DNA of 6,558 nucleotides from an uncultured Brevibacterium sp. (GCA_902489185.1 CABTZC010000124.1:1-6558), one strand, 5' to 3'; shown: positions 1 to 5,854, counted from the stretch's first letter. Notes: generated by a model from the letters alone, not told the origin. Made by a program: numbers and translations.

Positions 1-1308
1 GACAACGGCCCCCGCATTGTTGGAGCTTCCCCAACCCCACGTTTCAGCACTGAGTATCCGTTCCGTGATGAAACCACACAGTTCTTGCGTGGCTACATCA
101 ACCGCAAGCGTGCGGCCAACAGCTCCGTACGCGCGCAGATTCGTCGCTGGGCACACAACACCAAGCTGCGAGTGCGCCGCAAGTTCGCACGAGCCTTCTA
201 CCCTGCTGGTCTGGTTCCGTACCAGTCGGTGCGTTGGTTGGGCGATATGCGCCGGGATCTGTTCCAACGCAATGGTGTTTCGCTCCCTCAAAAACTGTGG
301 GCGTACCGTAACGGTTTCCTTTCCTACCGCATTCCCCAGTATGGAATCACCCCGGAAAATCGTGGCGAGTTCATCTCCGATTTCGAGTATCGGTGGTTGC
401 GCCACATCAACAAGAAGTACAAGTACTGGCTCGAAGACAAGATCAGCATTAAATACGTGGCCGCCGCGTTCAACGAATTCCTGCCCGAGTATTACTACTA
501 CACAAACCACCAGGCCGGAAAAGCTCACCTGATCCCCATGATGGACTGTCCCGAGGGGTATGGAAAGGACTTCTCAGAAGTCCTCCGTCTGGTGCGTGAA
601 AAGGGTCTTCTGGCGCTGAAACCTGACGAGGGATCACACGGAGACGGCTTCTTCCGCCTGGCCTACGAGGACGGGGAATACACGCTTAACGGCGAGACCG
701 CGAGCGGCGACGAAGTCCTCGACATTCTGCGCAATCCGGAAAACCGCTACCTCGTCACCGAGTTCATCATCATGCACCCGGACATTGCTCGGATCTACCC
801 ACAGTCCGTGAACACTCTACGTATGACCGTGTTCAAGAAAGACGGCATCACACCTGTTTTGGGTAACGCGTACATGCGTGTGGGTTCGTCAGCTTCCGGC
901 TTTGTGGACAACACAGCCGCCGGCGGTTTGCTCGTCGAGGTGGACATTCCGACCGGTCGCTACGGGAATGCTCAGATGCTCGATCACGGTCGCGTGGTTC
1001 CGTGTGAGTTCCACCCGGATACCCATGAGCGCATGGAAGGTGTTCTCCCCCGCTGGGAAGAAACCAAAGAAAAGGTGCTCGAAATGGCCCGAAGTATCCC
1101 ACAGCTCGAATACATGGGCTTCGATGTTGCGATCACCGAGGACGGTTTTAAACTCCCGGAGATCAACCGCATGCCGGACTTCCCACGCATCGACAAGCTC
1201 ACCCCGGAAATCATCGACTACCTGCTCTATAAGCTCGACCGGAAGAAGCGTCGCTACGGCTACCACAAGGAGCTTCCAAAGAAGCTCATCAGCCTCCCGC
1301 CACGCTAG
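1..1308 (+). CDS. Sugar-transfer-associated ATP-grasp protein, 5'-truncated by window edge
   Basis: The reading frame is open from base 1 to the TAG at 1306-1308 (435 residues here). A TTG at 85 is the first usable in-frame start codon, but it has no convincing ribosome binding site and the frame continues to the edge without a stop, so the true start is probably outside the window. Recognisable ATP-grasp features, numbered from base 1, are a glycine-rich nucleotide-binding stretch KPDEGSHGDG (from residue 207), VNTLRM (270-275), and the terminal metal/ATP-binding element with Glu387 and Asn389 in EINRMPDF. The arrangement matches the ATP-grasp family found beside polysaccharide and glycosyltransferase genes. 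By analogy it would ligate a carboxylate to an amine in surface polysaccharide or envelope synthesis, but its substrate cannot be read from the sequence. The N-terminal part (residues about 29-65) is very arginine-rich, and no signal peptide or membrane segment is seen. It converges on ribF. I am sure of the coding frame and fairly sure of the family, but not of the function. Confidence 0.82.
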   Translation, partial: DNGPRIVGASPTPRFSTEYPFRDETTQFLRGYINRKRAANSSVRAQIRRWAHNTKLRVRRKFARAFYPAGLVPYQSVRWLGDMRRDLFQRNGVSLPQKLWAYRNGFLSYRIPQYGITPENRGEFISDFEYRWLRHINKKYKYWLEDKISIKYVAAAFNEFLPEYYYYTNHQAGKAHLIPMMDCPEGYGKDFSEVLRLVREKGLLALKPDEGSHGDGFFRLAYEDGEYTLNGETASGDEVLDILRNPENRYLVTEFIIMHPDIARIYPQSVNTLRMTVFKKDGITPVLGNAYMRVGSSASGFVDNTAAGGLLVEVDIPTGRYGNAQMLDHGRVVPCEFHPDTHERMEGVLPRWEETKEKVLEMARSIPQLEYMGFDVAITEDGFKLPEINRMPDFPRIDKLTPEIIDYLLYKLDRKKRRYGYHKELPKKLISLPPR

Positions 1309-1311
1309 AAC

Positions 1312-1350
1312 GAAAGAGGCGCCCACGCTCAAGGTGTGGGCGCCTCTTTC
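1312..1350. terminator. Bidirectional hairpin terminator between convergent genes
   Basis: A perfect 15-bp inverted repeat, GAAAGAGGCGCCCAC at 1312-1326 and its exact complement at 1336-1350, encloses a 9-nt loop. It starts 4 nt after the ATP-grasp stop codon and ends 4 nt beyond the ribF stop on the other strand. The outer end of the stem gives CUCUUUC on either transcript, so it can act as an intrinsic terminator in both directions, although neither side has a long U run after the stem. Confidence 0.88.
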
Positions 1351-1354
1351 CGCA

Positions 1355-2296
1355 TCACTCGTGGATACGTAACTCCTGGGAGACGTGTTCGACGTCCATG
1401 CGCATCTGGTCGATGAGCGCTTCCATCCCGGTGAAGGCAACCTGGCCACGAACATGTGACACGAACTCCACGCGAGCAGGCTGCCCATACACATCCATAT
1501 CAGGGAATTCGACACCCACTACGTGCACCTCAACACGTCGATTGTCACCGGCGAAGGTGGGGTTGGAGCCCACCGAAATGGCTCCCGGTAGCTGTTTGCC
1601 GTCTGCGAAATACACCCACCCCGCATACACCCCGTCGGCGGGAACAAGGCCCTGCACATCGCCACCAAGGTTGGCGGTAGGGAATCCCATTTCGCGACCT
1701 CGGGCGTTGCCGTGAATCACCGTCCCGGTCACAACGTGGGGGCGGCCCAGCATGCGCGCGGCATCTTCCACATTGCCGTCCAATAACAAGGAACGGATGT
1801 GGGTGGAGGACACACGGGAAAGACCCTCACCGTCGCCGAGGTCGTCGATCGCAACAACCGTTTCGACCCCGTGGCGCTGCCCCAGGTTTTGCAGGGTGGC
1901 CAGGTCGCCTTCGTTTCCGCGGCCAAATCGCACATCGCGGCCCACCACGATCGCCCGCACGCCCACGTCACGAGCCAAGAACTCAATAAACTCTTCAGCA
2001 CTCTGGTCGGCAAATTCAAGCGAATACGACTGCACCAGGGTGGCGTCAACGCCCGTTGCCGCGATGCGCTCTAATTTTTCGTCCAGCCCGGTAATGAGCT
2101 GGGGTTTGTGCTCGGGTCGGTGCACCACCGCCGGATGGGGGTCAAATGTCATGGCCAGGCTGGAAAGATCACGTTCGTCGGCCACGCGCACCAACGTGCG
2201 CAACACCGCCTGGTGACCAATGTGTACGCCATCGAAGTTGCCTAATGTCAGCGCGCATAGATCAGTGGCCTCGTCAGCGGACCGAATAACCTCCAC
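1355..2296 (-). CDS. ribF: Bifunctional riboflavin kinase / FMN adenylyltransferase
   Basis: This enzyme phosphorylates riboflavin to FMN and adenylates FMN to FAD in the cytoplasm. Residues are numbered here from the GTG at 2302. The N-terminal nucleotidyltransferase domain shows GNFDGVHIGH (21-30), FDPHP (53-57), VGRDVRFGRGNEGD (120-133) and SSTHIR (165-170). The C-terminal flavokinase domain shows HGNARGREMGFPTAN (197-211), VGSNPTF (244-250) and the segment around Glu259, where the family's catalytic glutamate is expected. The length (313-315 aa) is normal for a full two-domain RibF. The start at 2296 is preferred: AAGGAG at 2307-2302 lies 5 nt upstream of this GTG, whereas it would overlap the alternative GTG at 2302. 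It ends at TGA 1355-1357, directly at the convergent hairpin. It is the last gene of the minus-strand cluster, 61 nt after the membrane-protein gene. Confidence 0.96.
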   Translation of the reverse strand: MEVIRSADEATDLCALTLGNFDGVHIGHQAVLRTLVRVADERDLSSLAMTFDPHPAVVHRPEHKPQLITGLDEKLERIAATGVDATLVQSYSLEFADQSAEEFIEFLARDVGVRAIVVGRDVRFGRGNEGDLATLQNLGQRHGVETVVAIDDLGDGEGLSRVSSTHIRSLLLDGNVEDAARMLGRPHVVTGTVIHGNARGREMGFPTANLGGDVQGLVPADGVYAGWVYFADGKQLPGAISVGSNPTFAGDNRRVEVHVVGVEFPDMDVYGQPARVEFVSHVRGQVAFTGMEALIDQMRMDVEHVSQELRIHE

Positions 2297-2301
2297 ACGC
2301 A

Positions 2302-2307
2302 CTCCTT
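2302..2307 (-). promoter_or_regulatory. Ribosome binding site deciding the ribF start
   Basis: The minus strand reads AAGGAG at 2307-2302, followed by TGCGT and then GTG at 2296-2294. The 5-nt spacing fits a start at 2296. A start two codons earlier, at the GTG of 2302, would use the last G of the Shine-Dalgarno sequence itself, so it is less likely. Confidence 0.7.
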
Positions 2308-2357
2308 AACTTCTGCGCACACATAAGACGGCTACCTAGCGCTAGCCAGGAATTACT

Positions 2358-2828
2358 TTACACAACCTGGGTCAACCAGTATGCGACGGCCCCAACAGCA
2401 CACCCCATGCCCAGCGACGCGAACGTGCCAATGATGAACCGTTCTCCGGCCGCACGCGAGTCCTTCAGTTCAGGAATTCGGCCAAGACCTTTAACCGCAA
2501 TGATGACGGCCAGCACCTCAATTCGCCCCAGCGCCACGGCAGCCGCCGCAAGCGCACGCTCAAGCACCCCAATCATGAGGCCCCCACGCATCACTCCGGT
2601 GCTGGCGGTTGCGGTTGAGGGGGTATCCGGTGTTCCATTTCCCTGTGTCGTAGCCGGACTCTCGTCATTACCCTCGTCAGCACTGTCGCCGCATTCTGGC
2701 TCGCCGAGGTCGTTCTCACCTGCCCCGTCCTCGCGAGCTGCCAGCCGCAAGACTCCAGAAGTCACAGGTAAACCCGCAACGGCTGCGAGAAGCGCAGCGC
2801 CAGTGGCGACGAGTAGATCAATGAGCAT
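2358..2828 (-). CDS. Small membrane protein with DUF3307-type C-terminal half
   Basis: This is a 156-residue protein starting at ATG 2828-2826. An upstream in-frame extension to 2960 lies inside the preceding gene and is hydrophilic, so it is not used. A hydrophobic segment spans about residues 3-20. It is followed by an acidic, Gly/Pro/Ser/Thr-rich linker (about 32-78) and then two hydrophobic stretches (about 83-113 and 131-153). The C-terminal half carries GVLERALAA (87-95), AVKGLGRIPELKD (111-123) and ERFIIGTFASLG (129-140). This pattern resembles the membrane tail of DUF3307 proteins (GxxER ... AAKSxxRFxELxD ... YxLIGTxLS), but the N-terminal DUF3307 domain itself is absent. Its start lies within the last codons of the upstream SatD-like gene (11-nt overlap, ATGCTCATTGA), so the two are almost certainly translationally coupled and may work together. 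The role is unknown. The gene call is firm, and the family assignment is from memory of the motif pattern. Confidence 0.8.
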   Translation of the reverse strand: MLIDLLVATGAALLAAVAGLPVTSGVLRLAAREDGAGENDLGEPECGDSADEGNDESPATTQGNGTPDTPSTATASTGVMRGGLMIGVLERALAAAAVALGRIEVLAVIIAVKGLGRIPELKDSRAAGERFIIGTFASLGMGCAVGAVAYWLTQVV

Positions 2829-3441
2829 GTGATTCCCAGGGTTGGTGAGCGCGGTCGAGTAACCGTTCGGCGCAGTCAATCGCTTCCATGATGCCTTCAG
2901 CCCGCCCGGCTCGCAAAGATTTGGACACGGCCTGTTGGGAAATCTTGAGGTCCTGGGCAATCTGCGCTTGAGACGATTCAGGCGTATTCCGCAACGCGTC
3001 GATCACCTGCCATTGCGCATCAGTGGCACGCGCGGTCAAGTCGAACATGAGTCGCAGAACTGTTTGCGCATCCTGAGCGTTCTTCACGTCACGCTCGCCT
3101 TTGGCAGCCGTCTCTACGCACAGTGGTGACCACGCATTTTTGGCCGCCTCAACGGCGTTGCGTGCTGCAATAAACACCTCGCCCCGAGCTTGATCCGAAC
3201 TGTCCGGCAGTGGCTGCTCCGCTTCGCCTAGTCCAAGCCCCACCGACCATTGGCCCGCACGTGCAATCGCAACACATGCGCGAACCACCTGGGACGAAGA
3301 GTCCAAGACCGCTTGAACTTCATCTCCTACGGTTCGCACGAAGGGAAGAACCGTAGACACATCTTCCACCGCCGTGAGGAGCTCAGGAACGCGGTCTGGA
3401 CCGGTGCGTGAACTCTGCTGGTCGACAGTTAGAACGAACAT
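2818..3441 (-). CDS. SatD-like protein with C-terminal helix-turn-helix
   Basis: This is a 207-residue cytoplasmic protein when started at ATG 3441-3439. A GTG at 3459 would add six residues. The N-terminal part has the SatD-family layout: a hydrophobic strand FVLTVDQQ with SRTGPDRV (2-18), then TVGDEVQAVL (37-46) and the GLGLGEAEQPLP region (68-79). The C-terminal part contains a helix-turn-helix, with SQAQIAQDLKISQQAVSKSL at 157-176, as in MarR/sigma-like DNA-binding domains. SatD takes its name from the acid-tolerance sat operon of streptococci, but its biochemical role is not settled, so no function is asserted. No Shine-Dalgarno sequence precedes either start. A candidate promoter would place transcription initiation at the A of the ATG at 3441, which favours that start. 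Tandem palindromes immediately upstream suggest the protein represses or activates its own gene. The next gene overlaps it by 11 nt. Confidence 0.82.
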   Translation of the reverse strand: MFVLTVDQQSSRTGPDRVPELLTAVEDVSTVLPFVRTVGDEVQAVLDSSSQVVRACVAIARAGQWSVGLGLGEAEQPLPDSSDQARGEVFIAARNAVEAAKNAWSPLCVETAAKGERDVKNAQDAQTVLRLMFDLTARATDAQWQVIDALRNTPESSQAQIAQDLKISQQAVSKSLRAGRAEGIMEAIDCAERLLDRAHQPWESHAH

Positions 3442-3447
3442 AGTAGG

Positions 3448-3475
3448 AGTGTAGCGCACAACTACATTTTTACAA
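3448..3475 (-). promoter_or_regulatory. Candidate promoter of a leaderless satD-like transcript
   Basis: On the minus strand, TTGTAA (3475-3470) and TACACT (3453-3448) are separated by 16 nt and each match four of six positions of the -35 and -10 consensus. Six bases then lead to the A of ATG at 3441. This predicts a transcript beginning exactly at the start codon, in line with the missing ribosome binding site. The -35 box lies inside the proximal palindrome. The promoter is inferred and both boxes are imperfect. Confidence 0.4.
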
Positions 3476-3493
3476 CCTATTACGGTTGTAAAA
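3468..3493. promoter_or_regulatory. Proximal palindromic operator candidate
   Basis: A perfect inverted repeat has arms TTTTACAACC (3468-3477) and GGTTGTAAAA (3484-3493) around a 6-nt spacer. It lies between the truB stop and the satD-like start and overlaps the candidate -35 box. Neither strand has a U run after it, so it is a poor terminator. Arm and spacer lengths suit a dimeric helix-turn-helix regulator. The same core, ACAACC-N6-GGTTGT, recurs 28 bp away. Confidence 0.6.
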
Positions 3494-3499
3494 TGAAAT

Positions 3500-3517
3500 A
3501 CAACCTTTAAAGGTTGT
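3500..3517. promoter_or_regulatory. Distal palindromic operator candidate overlapping the truB stop
   Basis: An 18-bp perfect palindrome, ACAACCTTTAAAGGTTGT, repeats the ACAACC-N6-GGTTGT core of the neighbouring site with its centre 28 bp away. It includes the last truB codons (AAC CTT TAA). In the truB transcript it could also fold into a 6-bp hairpin followed by AUUUCAUUUU, so a weak terminator role is an alternative to, or may add to, an operator role. Confidence 0.55.
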
Positions 3518-4469
3518 TAAGTTCAGCGGGTTGAGCAAAACCAGTAGACACCTTCAGAGCACGCCCACCAGCACACGACTCCAGCACAGCAACCAAAGTA
3601 CCGTTATACACTCCCGCGCACACACCTCCGCCGCTCCCCGCCGGAGCATCAATAAACTTACCGTGAGCCACATCGACTGCTTGCTCACGACTCAACTCAA
3701 CGGTGGGCAAGACAGCACTTGCCACCTCGGCCAAAGAAATCAACGGCACCGGAGCCACGCCCTTCCCCAGTGCCTCATAGGACGGCAGCTCTACGGCCCG
3801 ATCAAGGGTAAATGGTCCCACTCGGTCGCGGCGCAACCGCGTCAGGTGCCCGTACACACTTAGAGAGTCGCCGAGGTCGCGGGCGAGAGCGCGGATATAC
3901 GTCCCCGAGGAGCAGTCCACGTTCGCCTCAAGATCCACACATTCGCACACCGGTGAAGCATCATATTCACACGACACCACGCGCGGAGGCGACACCTCAA
4001 ACCGCGAAACCGTCACCGCGCGCGCTTTGAGCTGCACGTCCTCACCGGCGCGAACCAAATCATAGGCCCGCTTGCCATCCACTTTAATCGCCGACACAGC
4101 GCTGGGGACCTGCTCTATTCGCCCGGTCAACCGCTCAACACCGCGCTCAATCGACGCTTGATCCAGGCTACGAACAGCATCTGCAGAGGCAAATCTGTCA
4201 GGAGCGGAGTCGGCGTCGTCAGTAGGAGTTCCCACCCCTAAACGAATGGTGGCCGAATACGTTTTATCGGCACCCACCAAATAAGTCAGAAGCTTAGTCC
4301 CCTTACCAAGCCCCAGAACTAGAACGCCCGTGGCCATGGGGTCAAGCGTTCCCGCGTGCCCAACTTTAGAAGTACCAAACCATTTACGAACCCGCGAAAC
4401 AACGGCATGGCTCGACATGCCACCGGGCTTGTCGACAACGAGAATGCCAGTGGGAGCTGACGCGCCCAC
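3507..4469 (-). CDS. truB: tRNA pseudouridine-55 synthase TruB
   Basis: TruB isomerises uridine 55 in the T-loop of tRNAs. Starting from GTG at 4469 the protein has 320 residues, usual for actinobacterial TruB with its C-terminal extension. Visible motifs are DKPGGMSSHAVV (13-24), the catalytic motif GHAGTLDPMATGVL (37-50) with nucleophile Asp43, the conserved KTYSATIRLG region with Tyr71 (69-78), PSAVSAIKVDGKRAYDLVRAG (122-142), and CSSGTYIRALARDLG (186-200). The C-terminal region from about residue 250 fits the TruB_C/PUA-like RNA-binding extension. The start is only 3 nt after the TAA of the secreted-protein gene, and its ribosome binding site lies in that gene's last codons, so it depends on upstream transcription and probably on coupled translation. 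Its stop codon lies inside a palindrome that may control the next gene. Confidence 0.97.
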   Translation of the reverse strand: MGASAPTGILVVDKPGGMSSHAVVSRVRKWFGTSKVGHAGTLDPMATGVLVLGLGKGTKLLTYLVGADKTYSATIRLGVGTPTDDADSAPDRFASADAVRSLDQASIERGVERLTGRIEQVPSAVSAIKVDGKRAYDLVRAGEDVQLKARAVTVSRFEVSPPRVVSCEYDASPVCECVDLEANVDCSSGTYIRALARDLGDSLSVYGHLTRLRRDRVGPFTLDRAVELPSYEALGKGVAPVPLISLAEVASAVLPTVELSREQAVDVAHGKFIDAPAGSGGGVCAGVYNGTLVAVLESCAGGRALKVSTGFAQPAELNNL

Positions 4470-4472
4470 GAA

Positions 4473-5309
4473 TTAATTCACCGAAATGTGAACGTGATCA
4501 TAGTGGTTCGCAGTGTCGCTACCACGGTTTTCCATGGGGCGACCCGTCCAACCCGTGTAAGAAGCGAAAATCTTCTGCTCCCAAATCACGTATTTGATGT
4601 TGAGTTCATTGCGGTTCTTGATGAGGAACGCAGTGATCTCGTCACCCACCTGGCCACGGATCATCACGTCAACGGCCTGACCGCTGTTGTGATCCGATCC
4701 TGGGTCGTTACGGCGTCCGCCGTAAGACTTGACCTGTGGGAAGTTCGCGCACACTGCGCGGTACGCGGAGATCGCATTTGGTGTAAGCCCGCTTTCAATA
4801 GAAGCGGAGACTCCACAGGGGGCACCACTTACGGGTTTGTCAGAGCTACCTGGGTCTACCGAGTCACCAGAATCCGATCCAGCTGCCGAGCCTGACGATC
4901 CGGATGGCGATGCGGACTGCGTCTCTTCAGGAGCCGACTTGGCTTCAACCTTGGACAGACCGGACGCAAACGCTGACATGTCCTGGTCCTTGCCGTCGAC
5001 CGAAATTCCTTCCGACGCGGTGAAGTCTTGTTCTTGGTTGTCAGATGCGTGCGACTCTGCCACTACCTGTGAGTCTTTACTTTCATTACCGCCAGTCACC
5101 ATGGTGGCGGTGGTCACCAGAGCAGCGCCTGCCGCCACTGGGACAACAACAGCCGCGAGCATCGGCCGACGACGGACGGTACGCATCACGCCCGTTGCAG
5201 TTGTCGCTTTGTCACCCGACCGGCGACCACGAGGTTTAGTGCCAACGACTGCAGACATCAAGTCGCTAACCGAGGTCTTCGACTTCTGCGGTGCTGAGTG
5301 TTTACCCAT
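4473..5309 (-). CDS. Membrane-anchored secreted protein with M15-peptidase-like C-terminal domain
   Basis: This is a 278-residue protein starting at ATG 5309-5307, with AAGGGA at 5323-5318 upstream at an 8-nt spacing. The first 50 residues are basic and hydrophilic. One hydrophobic segment (about 51-71) follows RRRP, giving a signal-anchor with the rest outside the cell. A long Ser/Gly/Asp-rich linker (about 74-162) leads to the C-terminal domain, which is flanked at its start by two cysteines (165 and 187) that could form a disulfide. The domain shows SDHNSGQAVDVM (205-216) and NHYDHVHISV (268-277). His207, Asp214 and the His272/His274 pair match the zinc-site pattern SxHxxGxAxD ... HxH of M15-like D-Ala-D-Ala peptidases and the related secreted domain common in actinobacteria. 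A cell-wall role is inferred, and whether it is catalytic is uncertain. It follows the rbfA terminator, so it probably has its own promoter, and it leads into truB. Confidence 0.88.
   Translation of the reverse strand: MGKHSAPQKSKTSVSDLMSAVVGTKPRGRRSGDKATTATGVMRTVRRRPMLAAVVVPVAAGAALVTTATMVTGGNESKDSQVVAESHASDNQEQDFTASEGISVDGKDQDMSAFASGLSKVEAKSAPEETQSASPSGSSGSAAGSDSGDSVDPGSSDKPVSGAPCGVSASIESGLTPNAISAYRAVCANFPQVKSYGGRRNDPGSDHNSGQAVDVMIRGQVGDEITAFLIKNRNELNIKYVIWEQKIFASYTGWTGRPMENRGSDTANHYDHVHISVN
4477..4482 (-). promoter_or_regulatory. truB ribosome binding site inside the upstream gene
   Basis: The minus strand reads GGTGAA at 4482-4477, 7 nt before the truB GTG at 4469. These bases encode part of the last residues (Val-Asn) of the secreted protein. 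Ribosomes finishing that gene would therefore uncover or pass directly into the truB start, which is typical of translational coupling. Confidence 0.5.
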
Positions 5310-5366
5310 CGATACAGTCCCTTAACATGCTCGTGATCGTTTTGTTACCAATGAAAAGTTTAACGA

Positions 5367-5402
5367 GCAGAGGCCTCCTGTCAAACAACAGGAGGCCTCT
5401 GC
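5367..5402 (-). terminator. Intrinsic terminator after rbfA
   Basis: A perfect 15-bp inverted repeat, with arms GCAGAGGCCTCCTGT (5367-5381) and its complement (5388-5402), encloses a 6-nt loop and starts 14 nt past the rbfA stop codon. In the rbfA transcript it is followed by UCGUUAAACUUUU, a broken U-rich tail. It should end the infB-rbfA transcript and separates it from the secreted-protein/truB unit. The remaining leader (5310-5366) holds the next gene's ribosome binding site; no convincing -35/-10 pair was found in it. Confidence 0.87.
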
Positions 5403-5416
5403 AAGAAAAACGTCGC

Positions 5417-5854
5417 TTAGAAATGCTCCTCACCCTCGCGAGGCTTCCGATACGGATCGGCCTCACCAGCGTGTTTAGCGTTCTTCGCGAGTTCCGCCAC
5501 ACGAGCGTCGGATTCCTGTGCTTTTGCTAACAGTGTGTCGAGCTCAGCAGCAGCTGCAGGAACCGAGTCAGCAACAAACTCCAGACTTGGTGTCAGACGA
5601 ATCTGCAACCCCTTCCCCACCTCGGAACGGATGAGTCCCTTAGCGGAGTTGAGCGCAGCCTTCGTCGCCGCCAACTGTTCGTCGTCCCCAAACACCGTGT
5701 AGAACACGGTGGCGTTCTGCAGATCACCCGTGACTCGAACATCGGTCACAGTGATGAATCCCAGACGTGGGTCTTTGACACGCTTTTCTAGGGTCTGCGC
5801 GACGATCACTTTGATGCGATCGGCAATTTTACGGGCACGTGTGGAGTCAGCCAT
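5417..5854 (-). CDS. rbfA: 30S ribosome-binding factor A
   Basis: RbfA binds the immature 30S subunit and helps 16S rRNA 5'-end maturation and cold adaptation. The 145-residue protein has the single KH-like domain of the family: RARKIADRIKVIVAQTL (6-22), KDPRLGFITVTDVRVTGDL (27-45), the interrupted helix around Ala71-Lys-Gly73 in NSAKGLIRSEVG (69-80), and IRLTPSLEFVAD (85-96). The last 35 residues are a charged tail without structure visible from sequence. ATG 5854-5852 is preceded by GGAAGGA at 5869-5863 with an 8-nt spacing, so the start is well supported. It follows infB by 17 nt, the usual bacterial order, and is closed by a strong hairpin. Confidence 0.97.
   Translation of the reverse strand: MADSTRARKIADRIKVIVAQTLEKRVKDPRLGFITVTDVRVTGDLQNATVFYTVFGDDEQLAATKAALNSAKGLIRSEVGKGLQIRLTPSLEFVADSVPAAAAELDTLLAKAQESDARVAELAKNAKHAGEADPYRKPREGEEHF

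Noticed and set aside
17..532. + strand 171-codon frame overlapping the ATP-grasp gene
   Set aside because: It is out of frame with the motif-bearing ATP-grasp frame and gives a Ser/Thr/Arg-rich product without domains.
889..1515. Minus-strand open frame of 208 codons spanning the convergent terminator
   Set aside because: It overlaps both the ATP-grasp gene and the ribF end, runs through the hairpin, and its product resembles no family known to me. It is a GC-driven shadow frame.
1752..2216. + strand 154-codon frame opposite ribF
   Set aside because: It is antisense to a gene with all RibF motifs, and the composition is that of a shadow frame.
2336..2345. CTAGCGCTAG palindrome in the gap between the membrane-protein gene and ribF
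   Set aside because: It is a short 10-bp palindrome without a repeat partner, U tract or clear promoter context, and could be chance. The gap also shows no convincing -35/-10 pair for ribF.
2362..2367. Single ACAACC half-site at the end of the membrane-protein gene, upstream of ribF
   Set aside because: It lacks the GGTTGT partner at 6-nt spacing, and one six-base match is expected by chance in a window this size.
2829..2960. N-terminal extension (44 residues) of the membrane protein upstream of ATG 2828
   Set aside because: It lies wholly inside the HTH-coding end of the SatD-like gene, is hydrophilic and proline/arginine-rich, and the hydrophobic segment begins right after the ATG at 2828.
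4729..5325. Long + strand open frame (198 codons) opposite the secreted-protein gene
   Set aside because: It is antisense to a well-supported gene, its translation is low-complexity (Ser/Ala/Thr/Pro-rich mirror of the linker), and it has no recognisable motif or ribosome binding site.
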